NCBI GenBank assembly: GCA_000310025.1
Contig: FN649747.1
Location: 519,806-583,805 of the forward strand
Length of the DNA: 64,000 bases
Source: Ectocarpus siliculosus
Lineage: Eukaryota > Sar > Phaeophyceae > Ectocarpales > Ectocarpaceae
Reading direction: 5' to 3'
In this document: positions 50,920-62,169 of the stretch, piece by piece
Layout of the letters: every line of letters begins with the position of its first letter
Position numbering within the stretch: position 1 is the first letter of the stretch
Made by a program: the position numbers and the translations under genes
The notes under the pieces: generated by a model
The model's database searches: none
The model's input: the letters and a program-made list of their open reading frames with translations, nothing else
Told to the model about the DNA's origin: nothing

Positions 50920-53900
50920 TCATTGCCTGGCCTGTGACCGCCACTCCGCCTGCGGCACGGCTTTCAACCTCACAGTCCCGGCCTTGTTCTCCTTGCCGAC
51001 GATGACCTTGCACGAAAGTCGCCACCGGACGGGAAGGTTTCCCCTCGACAGGAGCATTAGCTCCTCTTGGTCCGGAGATGTCAAGAGATCAGCGCCCTGT
51101 TGGACCTGTTTTTCCGGAATTGGTTTTTTGACCACGGCACGCCGAGATATTAAAAGGGGGGCGGGCTCTGCAAAACTTGGCGTAAGTGTCGCCGTTTACC
51201 GCGCCTGTATCTCTACGAGACTAGTCGTTCGCCTTGATCATAGGACAACGACCGCATTCGAAAAGCTGACGCAATCTTCAGGTATGGAAGGCGCGCGCTA
51301 ACAATCACAGATGTGTCACAATTCTCACGCTTCTAGTAGGAACGACTGTTGTGGGAGCGGTATATACTGGGAATGAGATGCGAAAGACCAAGAACGATGA
51401 CATTCCCGCATTCTTCTGCGTTATTGGTATCTATGCCACGGCTGCTGTTCCGGAAAACTATCACCTCTACGAAGCAGGTCCCGCATGTCCCCTCTCCCGC
51501 GCAGTTGCCCGTGGCGTACGGCTGGTCGAACCGCTTCGTTCTCGGGTCGTACACCTTTGCGAGCGGGCAGTACCGCGCCGCCCACGACGAAAAGGAGGGG
51601 GGGAATGGGGAAAACAACGAAGTCAAAACAAAAATGAAAAATGGTACATCGCTAATGGCGGTAAAAACAATCGAAAATGTGAAGATATAATATCAAACCC
51701 TGCAAAAACAAATTAAACCCAACGAGTTTTCAACACGCCAAGACAACAACGTACTAAGGAAAACGACACGAAGACGGTTAGCTTTTATGCAACCCAAAAA
51801 AAAACAGTGGTGGGTGTAAGCGGCGACAAGTAGTCACTCGGGTTTTCCGCGGTGTGCAACGAAGGCGCCATCCAAGAACTTGTGCATCATTCCAAGCACA
51901 ACTCGCTGGAATATCACCACACAACGTTGGGAGCCAGTCGGTCACCGTGCAGAATCAACACTCCGCTGTACTGTACAAACAAGCAAGCTTTACCAGGGCG
52001 TCGGTCGAAGCGCGCAAACCACTACAGTACAGCCGGACGGGCATCCGTTCCGATGCCACGCCAAAAGAGTTACAGGGGTGCCTGCTCCATGCTTGTAGCG
52101 CGTGCTAGAAACAAGATGTCGCAAGGTTTCCGTCCAAAACGGCGCGGCATCAAAACGGCTAAAGCCGAGAGTCATCAACTTGGAGTGTTGTACATGCAGA
52201 CACGAGTGCATATGCCCTGCAGGAAACGTCACGTCGCCGCACCATCGGCCCTGCTTCCTGTTGCTGCCTGCATTGATGCCAACAGCCAGTCAGTCCCACA
52301 CGCCGGAACATCAATGAATGGGTGACTCCGTCAACACAGTGTACGTCCAAGAGCCGGAGATGCGCGTCTCCAAGTCTCACCGGCACGTCTAGCCGAATCA
52401 TCTCCCCCCGGAGGTTGCTGCCGGCCTTGATCTCGTGGTCGCGGCTGCCGCTCGGAAGCTCGAACTGGACATTGATCGACTCCCGCTTCACCAGGCGCTT
52501 GATGACCAGCACTATCTCGCTGGAACAAGAGCCAGAGTGCACATAGAGCAACAGGAAGTAGAGGTGTTTAGTTCATCGATGACACGACCATGGGCCTTCG
52601 TGATGGACGGGACAGCGCGGGGGAATGAGGGATAGAAGACAGGAAACCATGTGTCGACGACGCTTGTAACGGCATTTTCTACTAATGCTTGGTGCTTGTT
52701 CGGAGCTCCAAGCATCGGAGCTCCAAGCAGACAGGAGAGGCGTTCTTTGCGCAACTCGGGTGCGATTGTACCTATCCGGCCACGACAGTTTGTCATTGCT
52801 TCGGAGTCATTGCTTCGGAGCCAAGAAAGCACGCAATAGGATTCGTTGTCCAAGTCATAATGACACTCCCCACCCCGAGCGTTGCGGGATTTCCGCATGG
52901 GTGCGGTTCTTATACCAACATTCCATACATCGATGTACTTGTGTACGTAGAACTCGCCTCTCCTCGGCGAAGCTGCCCAGGACGGACACGGTCTGGTCCC
53001 AATCCAGCGCCTCTACCCTCGACATGTCCCCCTCGATTCCCGCCGAGCAAAGCGTGTCCCCCACGCAAATCTTCAGGAGAGCGATTGGTTGGAGTAAGTG
53101 TTGCAAGCAGCGTAACGGAAAACGTAAAGCAAGCATAGCAGTAGTAAAAAAGGGGCAGGGAGAAGAAGTATCAGCAAGCGTTCGGCAGCGGCAGCGACAG
53201 CAGCAGTAGCATCAGACGCAGCAGCAGCTTTGCACCACTGCGACAGCAGCCGCAGGTCATGAAGATTCAGCAGAAGTGACACGTGGCGTGGATTCAATCA
53301 TGTCGTACGGAGTGTTGTGGTGGTGGCATGGTGAGGTTGCTACCTGGCACGTGGAAAGCATGATCAAGAGCAGGAGATGAAATAGGTACACACAATCACA
53401 GCTGTCACAGAGACAGTCCATGGCGCACACCTTTCCTCCACGCGTGTGCGGCGACAGAGCTTGCAGCGAGAAACAAGCACAACCAAAATTTCATCGTCTA
53501 GTTCAGCCGCGTACGATTCTCGGGGAGCGGGGTATACCTCTCCGGAAATTTACCCGCTGTAACCGCTGTAAGCAACCGAAGTGACAGCAGCGATCCCGAC
53601 ACAGGACAATAAACGCACACATGGGGTTACCCTGCCTCAGTTTTTCATCGCCAACCTAATATCTCCGCGGCAGCCCGTCCACTATCGATGTGCCGTAGGC
53701 CTGCGATAGCTCCTCGTCTCCTCACCTTGCCCGAAGCTTCGGCGTTTCCACCGGGCTCCAAGCCCGCCACCAAGACCAAGCCGCGACCGTCTCCGCCCCT
53801 GGCCACCTCCTCTAGCTGCATGCCTAGGGAGGGCTTGCGCTGCATTTGCACCTTGACGACTTCGATCTGTCCGGTTTGAATGTCGTGTTCGTTGGGTTGA

Positions 53901-55239
53901 CAACCAAAACGCCGGGTGTGTATGCGGGTCGGTTGGACACGTTATTTATCGAAGTTATACTGGTTTCGACGACACAAACAGACAATATTCTTGGCGTTTC
54001 AATTAAATAGTGTGAGTTTCATTCAGCATTTAGATGTCCTTTGGTACAGGATGGAACACGCGGTAGGGGCGCTTATCGGCAAATGAATGCCGGCATCTTT
54101 TTATCACCTGGTTTGTATCGCTGTTCTACACAATGTTCAGCGAGAACGGTTCCGCAGAAATAGCTGCGGCACGTCATGGTGCAGAGGAATACGCCATGTT
54201 CAACTACGGCATGATAAGTCAAAGGTTAACCACATTTGTATTTCTTTCGTGCTGGAAGCCCGAATAGAGACGCTTTAGGGACACAGCACTAAAACGAACG
54301 TTTTCCGCACCGTAGTCATCACTATGCGCCGATGTGTGAACCGCTAGTGGGAAACCTTGGTGTACTATGCTTGTGAGGTGGTTTGCACACGCTGTGTGAT
54401 ACACTTGCTGTGTGACACAACTGCCGTGGGATGCCTGTGTGCCTCTCCGCGGCCTCTGACTTGCTGTACACATATCTCCCAAGCCACGTGTCCCCTAGGG
54501 GTAAAACTAATTAGACCGGTACTGGAAAAGTTTGCTGACTTGGCTTCAGTATAAAAATTGTTCCCAGCGCAATTGGGGACACTCTCCATACTGCATACTG
54601 AAGCCAAGTCAGCCTTCGTCCCTTGGGACTGTACGGCCTTCTCCAATGAGCGGACGCCATATTTTCTGGGTCCATAACCTGTAACTGACTGCGTACTACG
54701 CTGTACGTAGGTGAGGACAAGGAGTTTGATCACAAGAAGAACGGCGATGCTTCGCCCTTAGCTAGCGCGCGTCGTCGGTGTCACTCAATTCACTTCGGGT
54801 CAACAGGGGGCAACCAATCCTAGATGGCTACGGACCGGGGCATCTGACTGTCACATGTTGCTGGTCGGCACGATTGTACGCAGAACAAACTCACGGCATA
54901 GTCAGTGTCCTTCGACTCCAGCCCCACCACGCCATCCGCACGACTTTGCGTTTCCAACGTCAACCGCTTGTAGACTCCATCCAAAGTCAGCCCAGACGGG
55001 CTCCTTGCTAGACCGTCGTCTCCCTCGTCCTCCACTTTGGCCTCGTCTTCGACGTTCAAACTAGCCGTCTCCTCGGCGTCCCCGTCTGCTTCTGATGCCC
55101 TCATGACACCACACGAAGCTGAACGAGAGGCGAACCCACTGCATCTCGTGATGGCCGGGCTGGGAAGCAGGAAAGAAGCGCCGTTCCGCAGCTGCAGAGC
55201 GAGGAGAAGCAGCAAGGAGCTCGCTGCCGACTTGCTCAT
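50920..55239 (-). CDS. Plastid-targeted PDZ plus 2Fe-2S ferredoxin-like protein
   Basis: Exons 5' to 3': 55239-54895, 53866-53726, 53070-52958, 52519-52381, 51554-51465 and 51105-50920; exactly 338 codons including the stop, 337 residues. The start ATG at 55239 opens a hydrophobic signal peptide (SSLLLLLALQL) followed by NGASFLLPS, which fits the heterokont ASAFAP-type motif for import into a secondary plastid. An acidic linker follows. Residues about 116-205 form a PDZ domain (binding loop KPSLGMQLEEV, later KICVGDTLCSAG and VLVIKRL). Residues about 210-330 are a 2Fe-2S ferredoxin fold with Cys 264, 270 and 273 in NCAGEGTCGTCFVE (CX5CX2C) and a fourth Cys at 308 in RLSCKVIVG. This suggests an electron-transfer or assembly role in the plastid, for example like the ferredoxin-like subunits of chloroplast NDH; the partner is unknown. 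Joining exons 3 and 4 in frame needs a GC donor (GAGAG|GCGAGT). Intron 1 carries a retroelement-like repeat. Confidence 0.82.
54534..54613. repeat. 19-bp inverted repeat beside a dispersed repeat
   Basis: Arms at 54534-54552 and 54595-54613 are exact reverse complements with a 42-base spacer. The right arm is part of the dispersed repeat at 54585-54699, so the left arm looks like a partial inverted copy of it. Confidence 0.85.
54585..54699 (-). mobile_element. Dispersed repeat, possible Copia-type 5' end (copy 1)
   Basis: It is about 80 percent identical by eye to 62912-63019 in the same orientation. Read on the minus strand it contains ACAGGTTATGGACCC, resembling the half-tRNA-iMet primer-binding site (complement of the anticodon arm) used by many Copia retrotransposons, followed by a short conserved open frame. 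No reverse transcriptase or integrase is nearby, so this would be a fragment. It lies in intron 1 of the plastid ferredoxin-like gene. Confidence 0.45.
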
Positions 55240-56769
55240 GTTTCTCGAGTCAACACCCAGGAGAGCAACGAGGACACAATGCTCTCGTTTAGGTGACGTA
55301 CACTCTCTAGTTCCAACAATCTCAAACAGATAAGCCTAGAAAATTTCTGAGCCTGAGGTAGCAACCCTTCCTCGTGCTGGTGTTTGTAGGTCAGGGGTGG
55401 GGCGTGCTGCGGCAAGCAAGGTCGTGAGTCATGTTGTCGTGTGCGGGTGACTTTTTCGCGCAAAAGGGGCACCGCGACAAATGCATAAGGAGGTATCATA
55501 TTTGTCTGCGAAGCCCCGATATGCGAATTCCATGTTAGGCAACCCTCGACCCACAGCACCGCTCTTCGTTGTCCCTGCGCGTCCCACACTAGCTAGGACG
55601 ACACCACTCACCCTTCTGGGAGATATTGAAGCCCCACGCAATGGGAGGAGAGAAAGAATCGGCAGCGGCAGCAGTGCAGGTGTGGAACGTGATCGTCTTC
55701 CTTGTACGTCACACACATCATTTCCGTTGACTTCGCACCCCGGCGAGAGAGCCTGGAAGCAGCGTTGCGGGACAGGAAGATAGGAGGGTGATGCGACAAT
55801 TTTTCTGTGCGCTTCCTTCGCAGTTCGATCTGCAGGTTGCTTTGGTTACACACCGCGACATCGGGAAGGAAACTCTCAGATCTACGCTGTAAGGTCGTGT
55901 ACAATGCCATGGCCTACAGACCCTCTTCGCGTATACAAGTTGAAGAAGGTCGCTTCGCTGTGCTCTTGCACACCTCGTCTCCTGCACGCTTCGTCGTCGC
56001 CTGCATTGCATAGTTGTACAATCCGCTGGTATCAAACCACGCCCCCAGAAAAGCTCTACTAGGACATTCCCTACATTACGTTCAGAGATCGAACATTTCA
56101 TATGTACATGTAAAGGTAAATCAACAGGACGCTCCACTTGGCTCGCTGTGGGTCAATGCCTAGACTATGCTTCTCGGGGGAACATCCCGCTCTTGGTTCA
56201 TATGACATCCTCACATCTGACTACCGTCTGACCACGCCCGGAACACAGCGAACAGGAATTCCATTACCGTACACATACGCACAACGAACTCCATTACAAT
56301 ACGCGAGTATACTACAGCCTGGTGGTGTAGACTATAACTGTACATGTACATAAAAAATGCTCATGCCCCCGTATTCCGGAGTCCAGAGTCGTCAAAAGCG
56401 GTGAGTTTTACCCTTCTTGAGCTGGTTCTCGATATCGCACTCCAACTGCTTTATGGACTTATTTTGGGATTTCGAATTTCGGAGGCAAGAGTGCCATGGC
56501 GACTCACGAATACGGCCAAGGGAAGGCCGATGCATGACTGATTGTGGGACCTCAAAACACGAAAGCCCATGGTAGCATCCTCGCCCTCCTCGCCCGCGCT
56601 GTAGGCCAGAGTTTTGTGCTGTCTCTTCCCTTGGCCTCTTCCCACAACCACTAACGTGTACATCAGAGGTATCACACGCACACCCCAAACGCATGGTACA
56701 CCGTCTGACTAACAGTTAGTTCCCCGCCGCCTCGAAAAATCGTCTGCCTTGCGACAGCACACCGAGCTT
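55240..56769. promoter_or_regulatory. Divergent intergenic region between the ferredoxin-like and LRAT genes
   Basis: The two genes start at 55239 (minus) and 56770 (plus), so both promoters should be within this 1.5 kb. Short open frames on both strands are not recognisable. At 56395-56700 there is a GC-rich stretch with no ATG-linked frame joining the LRAT exon. An upstream noncoding exon of the LRAT gene is possible, since the frame is open to 56749. Confidence 0.4.
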
Positions 56770-59700
56770 ATGGCAGAGATGGAAGAAATGTTTACTGACA
56801 GCACCAAGGACAACGACAGCACCCTCGGTGCCAACGACCCCGAGCTTGAGCTGCAGCGTTGGCAGCAGTGGCGAAACGTCGACCTCGCCCGTACCGTGGC
56901 CCCGCCGACGGGGAGCTCGACTCAACCAATCGAAATCGACTGCGCGGGCACCGCGGACAACAACACGGCGCTTGCCGGGGGGGGGGAGGAAGAGCGAACT
57001 GCGGGCGGTCCGGAAGGCGATGCTCCTGTGGCGGCGACGGAGGGAGAAACACTTTGGGGGCATGCTGTCCACGAGCACGAGCTTTCTGCCGGCGACCAGG
57101 TGCGGTGTGTTGCGTGCGTGCCTTCGATTTTTTGCGGCGACAACGCCGCTATGCCAGTGAAAACGCGCCAGTCGCAACGAGACATCGGTGTATACGTGCG
57201 TGTTCTTTCCCTTCAGTCAGTGTCGACGGCGCCGTGTAATCCGGCAGACAGATCAAACGGCGTCAAGTCTTGTGGCGGATCTACGAAGTAAAACCCGCTG
57301 TCTAGCCCGCCAAGCCCCCTCGTCTGTGCTTGGATATTTCTAGTATCGGCATCGACCGCGCTATTGTAGCCGACTGAGCAATGAAAAGTCGTCAGTCTCA
57401 GTGCGGTCGAAAACAGAGGATGCCTCAGGGCGCTTGAAAACCCACGCACACGCCCACAGCAGGGCGTTATGGCCTGCAGCAGCCATGACAGCGCGCGAAA
57501 AACGCAGGGACGCAGTTTTTTTTGCGTTGCGCGAACCCACACCTGCCGACACAAGAGTTTTTTATTTCCCCCCATTGGTCACCCCCCTCCCCCTTCGGCC
57601 TTGTTTGCCATCGGGGTTTGGGTTTTGGTCGCTTGGCAAGGACGTTGTAAAACAAGCCCCCCCCCCCGGTGCTTGCCATCGGGGTTGGGTTTTCGTCGCT
57701 TGGCAACGACGTTGTAAAACAAGCCCCCCCCGCCCCCCCCGGTGTTTGCCATCGGGGTTTGGGTTTTCGTCGCTTGGCAACGACGTTGTAAAACAAGCCG
57801 CCCCCCCCGGTGTTTGCCATCGGGGTTTGGGTTTTCGTCGCTTGGCAACGACGTTGTAAAACAAGCCAATTCACTTCGTGAACTCGGCAACCAGGTTACC
57901 GTTTTTTTTTTTACCTCGGTTTTTTTTTTGGCGGTAACCATAATGGTGGTCGAGTAGATCATGTTGTGCGGGGTCGAGAAACCTCACTCCGCGCAACGGG
58001 GGATGATCGCACCTCGTTGTGTTAAAATGGTCAAGCTTCCTCGAGGCAGTTACACAGCGCTTACAACTGTCTCTGGAAGTGAAAGCACCAGAAAATAAAT
58101 TAAGTCATACGTAGCTGTCATCCGTACGCAAGGAAGTAAGCACAAGATGCCGAACACCCTTAGCAGGATGCAGCTCACCCTTCATGCGACTCGCCAAATA
58201 CCTCACGGCGCTTCGCGCTTGGTGATGTGAGAGCCTGGTCCGGTGAGAACCCGGCGTGCTCCGTCCCGGCTTTGTAGGGATGCGAGGTCAATGGTCAAAC
58301 GACTACGGCATGCACGACTATGAGTACACCCCCCCCCCCCCCCCCCCACTCGTCATAACCGTACGCCGCCGATCTTTGCGTTGCAAGACCTCAGTGATCA
58401 CGGCCTGCCGACCGCACGAGTTTTCAATTCCCCCCCCACTCTCCTAACGGTACGCGCGAAATGCACCGGCAGGTCTACGTGTACCGCGGGGTCATCCAGC
58501 ACCACGGGATCGTGACGCACGTGCCGGTCCCCGGACGAGCGGGAGGCGTGCGGGTCGTGCACTTCGACTCCAACTGCGACGGCGTGGAATCGACAAGCCT
58601 GGAGACGTTCCTGAACGTGGGTTCTGATGCAGATGTTTGAACAAAGGTCGAAGTTGTGTAATGCCACTGCTGTTTCACGGCCGTTTGCGGTAGTAGGTTG
58701 TTCGTGTACCTGGTGTGCCGGACTGAGTGCCCGCGCGGAGCCCCCTCTCGAAAGACCCCCCAACAGTGCTTGCGAGTTCACGGCCGTACTTGCCAGACTT
58801 CTTGTCCAGCAAGAGGCATAAGAACAACGTATCTTCCTGTCGAGGCTGCGAGTTTATAATGTTCTGGATTTGCACTGCCGCTCGGTCACCCGCCTGCCGG
58901 CTCCCAATAACCTAGGGGAGCCGGCCCATCGACCTGCAGGCAGCAAACGCTTCAGGGCGACTATCGCACGCGCGCGCCACGGGCTTGTTCCCGCCGCCTC
59001 GACTCCCAAGGGGATGAGGCAGATTCGGCAACAATCCTCGGAGCTACAACGAAGTGAACCTCAAACCTCATCGATAGAAAAGCGTGCTAACGCTACTGCT
59101 GTAGATCACACACACTTTTTTAACGCCCCAAAAAATACCACTTCACTGGACCCGACCCCTGCCACATGCGCTCAGGGCGGCACCTTGAGAAGAGCCACGT
59201 ACGGCGCAAGCGCGTGGTCGACCGGCCTCGACTACGGGGCGAGCTACGGCTGCGCCACGGACGATCCTGCGCTTATCGTGACCCGCGCCACGGAGGCGGC
59301 CAAGTTTGGCGAGGGTGCCAGCGGGTGGAGCGGGTACAACCTGTGCACGAACAACTGCGAGACGTTCGCGTACTGGTGCAGCACAGGGCGGTGAGGATTC
59401 TTCTGTGTGTGAAGTTGGGGCTTTGGGGCGGTACATTTTTTACTTCGCGTTATTTTCTTGCAGTTTTTATGTTGGGTGTTGTTATCTTGTTGCCGGCTGT
59501 ACCTTTGCCTTGCTGATACTGCTAGATACTACGGTTTGTTTTGCTCCCCCCCTTTTTTTCTGGGAGAGGGTTGGCACAGTGTCCCCTCTCCGATAGCGCC
59601 ACGAGATAAATTTCCCATTGTACAAACGCCCTTCGCCTGATGAAGGGCACGTGCAATATGCCATGTAAACGTGTTTCTGTTGGCACCGCCCCGCCATATG

Positions 59701-60080
59701 CGCCCCCCATTTCGTGCACAAGGGTCCTAACCTTCCTCCTCTGCGTCCCGTTTCCATTCGACAACCACAACAACAACAACAACAACAGGCGACAGGTGCT
59801 CTCTCGCCAGGCGGCCCGGGGCCTCGTGGGGGCCGGCGTCGTGGCCGCGGGCGCGTCCGCCGTCGTGTCTGCCGGAGGATTCGCCTCTGCGGGAGCCGCC
59901 GCCACAGTGCTCGTCCCCCGCGGCGTGCGCGGGGTCCAGCGGGGCGTGAAGGCGATAGAGTGGGCGACGGGGGTGGCGGTCGTAGCCGTGGCGGCCGCGG
60001 ACGTGGTGTCCACCCTCGTGACCAGGGCTCCCGTCGAGCGCAACCTCAACCTTCGGAGCGGTTCCACGGTTGCGAGCTAG
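56770..60080 (+). CDS. LRAT-domain (NlpC/P60-like) protein with hydrophobic C-terminus
   Basis: Four exons: 56770-57099, 58473-58616, 59176-59390 and 59789-60080; 326 residues, phases consistent. After an acidic 100-residue head comes an LRAT-type papain-like fold: HELSAGDQVYVYRGVIQHHG gives the first catalytic His (120 or 121), VVHF a second His at 140, TSLETFL matches the usual TSLEEFL, and YNLCTNNCETFAYWC gives the catalytic Cys at 219 (usual motif NCEHF, with Thr for His here). LRAT and the HRASLS/PLAAT enzymes use this Cys-His pair for acyl transfer or phospholipid cleavage; the substrate here is unknown. The last exon encodes two Ala/Val/Gly-rich hydrophobic stretches, a likely membrane anchor as in related proteins. 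The last 3' splice site follows a CAA microsatellite directly. Intron 1 contains a minisatellite. Confidence 0.83.
57321..57413 (+). repeat. Dispersed repeat copy (pair with 50800-50871)
   Basis: This is the same-orientation partner of 50800-50871, within intron 1 of the LRAT gene. Similarity is about 75 percent by eye with an insertion in this copy. Confidence 0.5.
57600..57868. repeat. Minisatellite, four units of about 66-73 bp
   Basis: Each unit reads TTGCCATCGGGGTT, then GGGTTTT, a CGCTTGGCAA.GACG block, TTGTAAAACAAGCC and a poly-C spacer of variable length. Units start near 57601, 57668, 57741 and 57809. It is in intron 1 of the LRAT gene. Unit length differences are mostly in the C-run. 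Confidence 0.92.
58279..58347 (+). repeat. Short dispersed repeat ending in a C-run (copy 1)
   Basis: GATGCGAG.TCAATGGT, ACGACTACGGCATGCA and GTACACCCCC are shared with 60785-60850 in the same order and orientation. This copy ends in about 19 C. It lies in intron 1 of the LRAT gene. Confidence 0.75.
59762..59788. repeat. CAA microsatellite at a 3' splice site
   Basis: About eight CAA-type units end in CAG, which is the predicted acceptor of the last LRAT intron. No pyrimidine tract lies immediately upstream. Confidence 0.8.
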
Positions 60081-60784
60081 TTGAGGAGTGCGGTTGTGGT
60101 TTTGGTGGTGAGGACACAGCAGTGGTTGCGAGGGACTAGTGACCGGGTAGCTGGGCGCGCGTGATGGATGGTTCGTGTCTTGCTTGATTTGTCTTCCGGC
60201 GGGAGCGGTGACGGTTTATGTGGTGTTTTGTCGAATGTATCGCATCCTTCTTTTTCTGTAAATAGTAATATTAGTGTATGTAGTCTATGGTGAAAATATC
60301 GCGGGAGCAGCAGTCCTCTAGTGTAGTTCGTTTTTTTTTGGCCGTGCCACTCATTTCGCGTGCACCCAGAGCCGCACAATTTTTCGAGATCACGTGGCGG
60401 AGGTGGTCTCGTTTGGCTTTGTCTTGAGAGGAGGATATGTATTTTTTTTCTCCTACCCCTACACGGCTTCGTAGAGATGAAAGGCTTTCTCCTACACGGC
60501 TTTCTAGAGGTCAGGTCAGGGGTTCGAACCCCGGCGTAGGCGAGCTGTTCTTGCAAAGTGAGTTTTTTCTCTCGCTTCCGCTCCTGGCCAAGTGGATAGC
60601 ACTAGTTCGTGTGTACACAGAGGGAAGAGAGTGCTGAACTCTTCTCGCATTAAAAATTGAAGGCGAAGTACCGCAGGAGGGGAGGGTAGAGGGAGGCTCT
60701 TCTGTGTGACCACGGGTTGGAATAAACGGCACTAGTGCTGTGAGCGCTGATTTGAAGTGAAGAACAAAAAAAAAAAAAAAAAGA

Positions 60785-60850
60785 GATGCGAGATCAATGG
60801 TCTCACGACTACGGCATGCATGACTCTGCGTACACCCCCCTCCCCCCCCT
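60785..60850 (+). repeat. Short dispersed repeat ending in a C-run (copy 2)
   Basis: This is the partner of 58279-58347. It directly follows an A-run, which suggests insertion next to a poly-A tail or a shared element end. Confidence 0.75.
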
Positions 60851-62089
60851 ACATGGTTTCTTCGCAGTCCTTACAGACAGCTGTATGCATCTGGTTGGGC
60901 GCTTGGGGTGCGGAAGGAGGGGGGCACGTCCTTTTCTTTAGTTGTCTTTGCCGTCGTCTGTTGCCGGAGGTATTTTTTTTTGTCTCATGTATGTATCTTG
61001 TGGATAATTGTTAGCTGATTTTTCTGCGTTTCGGCCGCTCGGGCGATATATTGTAGCGCGTTTGGCACTTTGGCAATGAACTTCGGGTCTGTTCTGCTCT
61101 GTACATACACCTAGCCGCGATTCCTGCCCTTTGGGGGGATGGGTGCACGTCAAAAGGTTAAGGTTTGACTTTACCACCCGGGTGCGATCTCTGGGAGCAA
61201 CTTTTGACCTGACCATGATTCAAGTTGTTAGTCGTTGCGCTCGTTGGACGTTGCTACGGAACGGAGACCTCTGTTTTTTTGTGTAATACAATCGAGTCTC
61301 AGTTCGCCGTTGTGCCGGAATCTCTCAATCAACGAAGAGAAGAGCGTCAGAAAGCAGTGGTTGGAACGTTGGAACAGCCACTGTAGCAGCAATACAGCAC
61401 GCGCCTCTTGCAGTTTCGGCCAAGGCTGGGGTTCGCAGTTCCTAGGGCCATGCTACGAATGGCCGCTAGGTGCATGGTAGGTGCTAGTAAAATTCCTGGT
61501 GCGCGTTCTCTATGTGCACTAGACTACTGCTGTCAATGGAAGTTTAGCATGATCACGTTTTGAAGGAGAAGTTTTGAACGCATGCATACCTCTCCGGCTA
61601 CGATCGGCCCTCGGCTCTCACCGGCAGACGGACGGTAAGGTTTTCGCTCGGGGAGCCACAGGGCCACACACACACACAACTTCCCACAACAGCACGCCAC
61701 ACTGCCGACCATCACAGCCTTGAGATGCTGAGCTGTAGCCACACAGGCACAAACACACGTGAGACCTGTATGTATGTAGGAGAAAGCCTGTCATTTACGG
61801 TGCATGTATTGCATTGTGTGTTGCTTTTCTTGCTCTAATGAATGGAACACGGTCACCAATTATGCAAGACACTACGTAAGAAATTTTTGCAGGGACTCCG
61901 GCGCGCGCTTGATGTGTGTGACGAGCTCTCTGTGGTACACCATCCGCCTCAAGATGTAAATGTTACTTTTCCTGAGCATGTTTCGTGTGTAGGCGCGACC
62001 GTCGGCCTGGCCATCCCTACTCACGGATATTTTCTGCGTGCCCCCCTCGTCCGTTGCGTTGCCGCGGCGAGCGGCAGCACAGAGAGCAC

Positions 62090-62109
62090 GGAGAGAGAGA
62101 GAGAGAGAG
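62090..62109. repeat. GA microsatellite
   Basis: About ten GA units lie about 60 bases upstream of the Lu7TM start codon. A second GA run is at 63187-63209. Confidence 0.9.
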
Positions 62110-62169
62110 CACAGCAGCTTCTTCACCGCTGGCTGTATGCGATAGTTGTCGCGCGGTATCCCAGCCGAT

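Larger units (their letters stand above)
60081..62169. other. Intergenic region rich in repeat fragments
   Basis: Downstream of the LRAT gene this region holds a Pol III B-box-like GGTTCGAACCC at about 60527, an A-box-like TGGCCAAGTGGATAGC at about 60585, an 18-base A-run at 60765-60782 and the repeat copy at 60785-60850. An open frame at 61842-62195 overlaps the next gene's start in another frame and is probably 5' untranslated sequence. No other exon was recognised. Confidence 0.45.

Noticed and set aside
57641-57868. Repeated ACGACGTTGTAAAAC, identical to part of the M13-forward/lacZ-alpha region of cloning vectors
   Set aside because: It is embedded in a 66-73 bp minisatellite whose other bases do not match pUC/M13 and which repeats four times in an intron, so vector contamination is unlikely.
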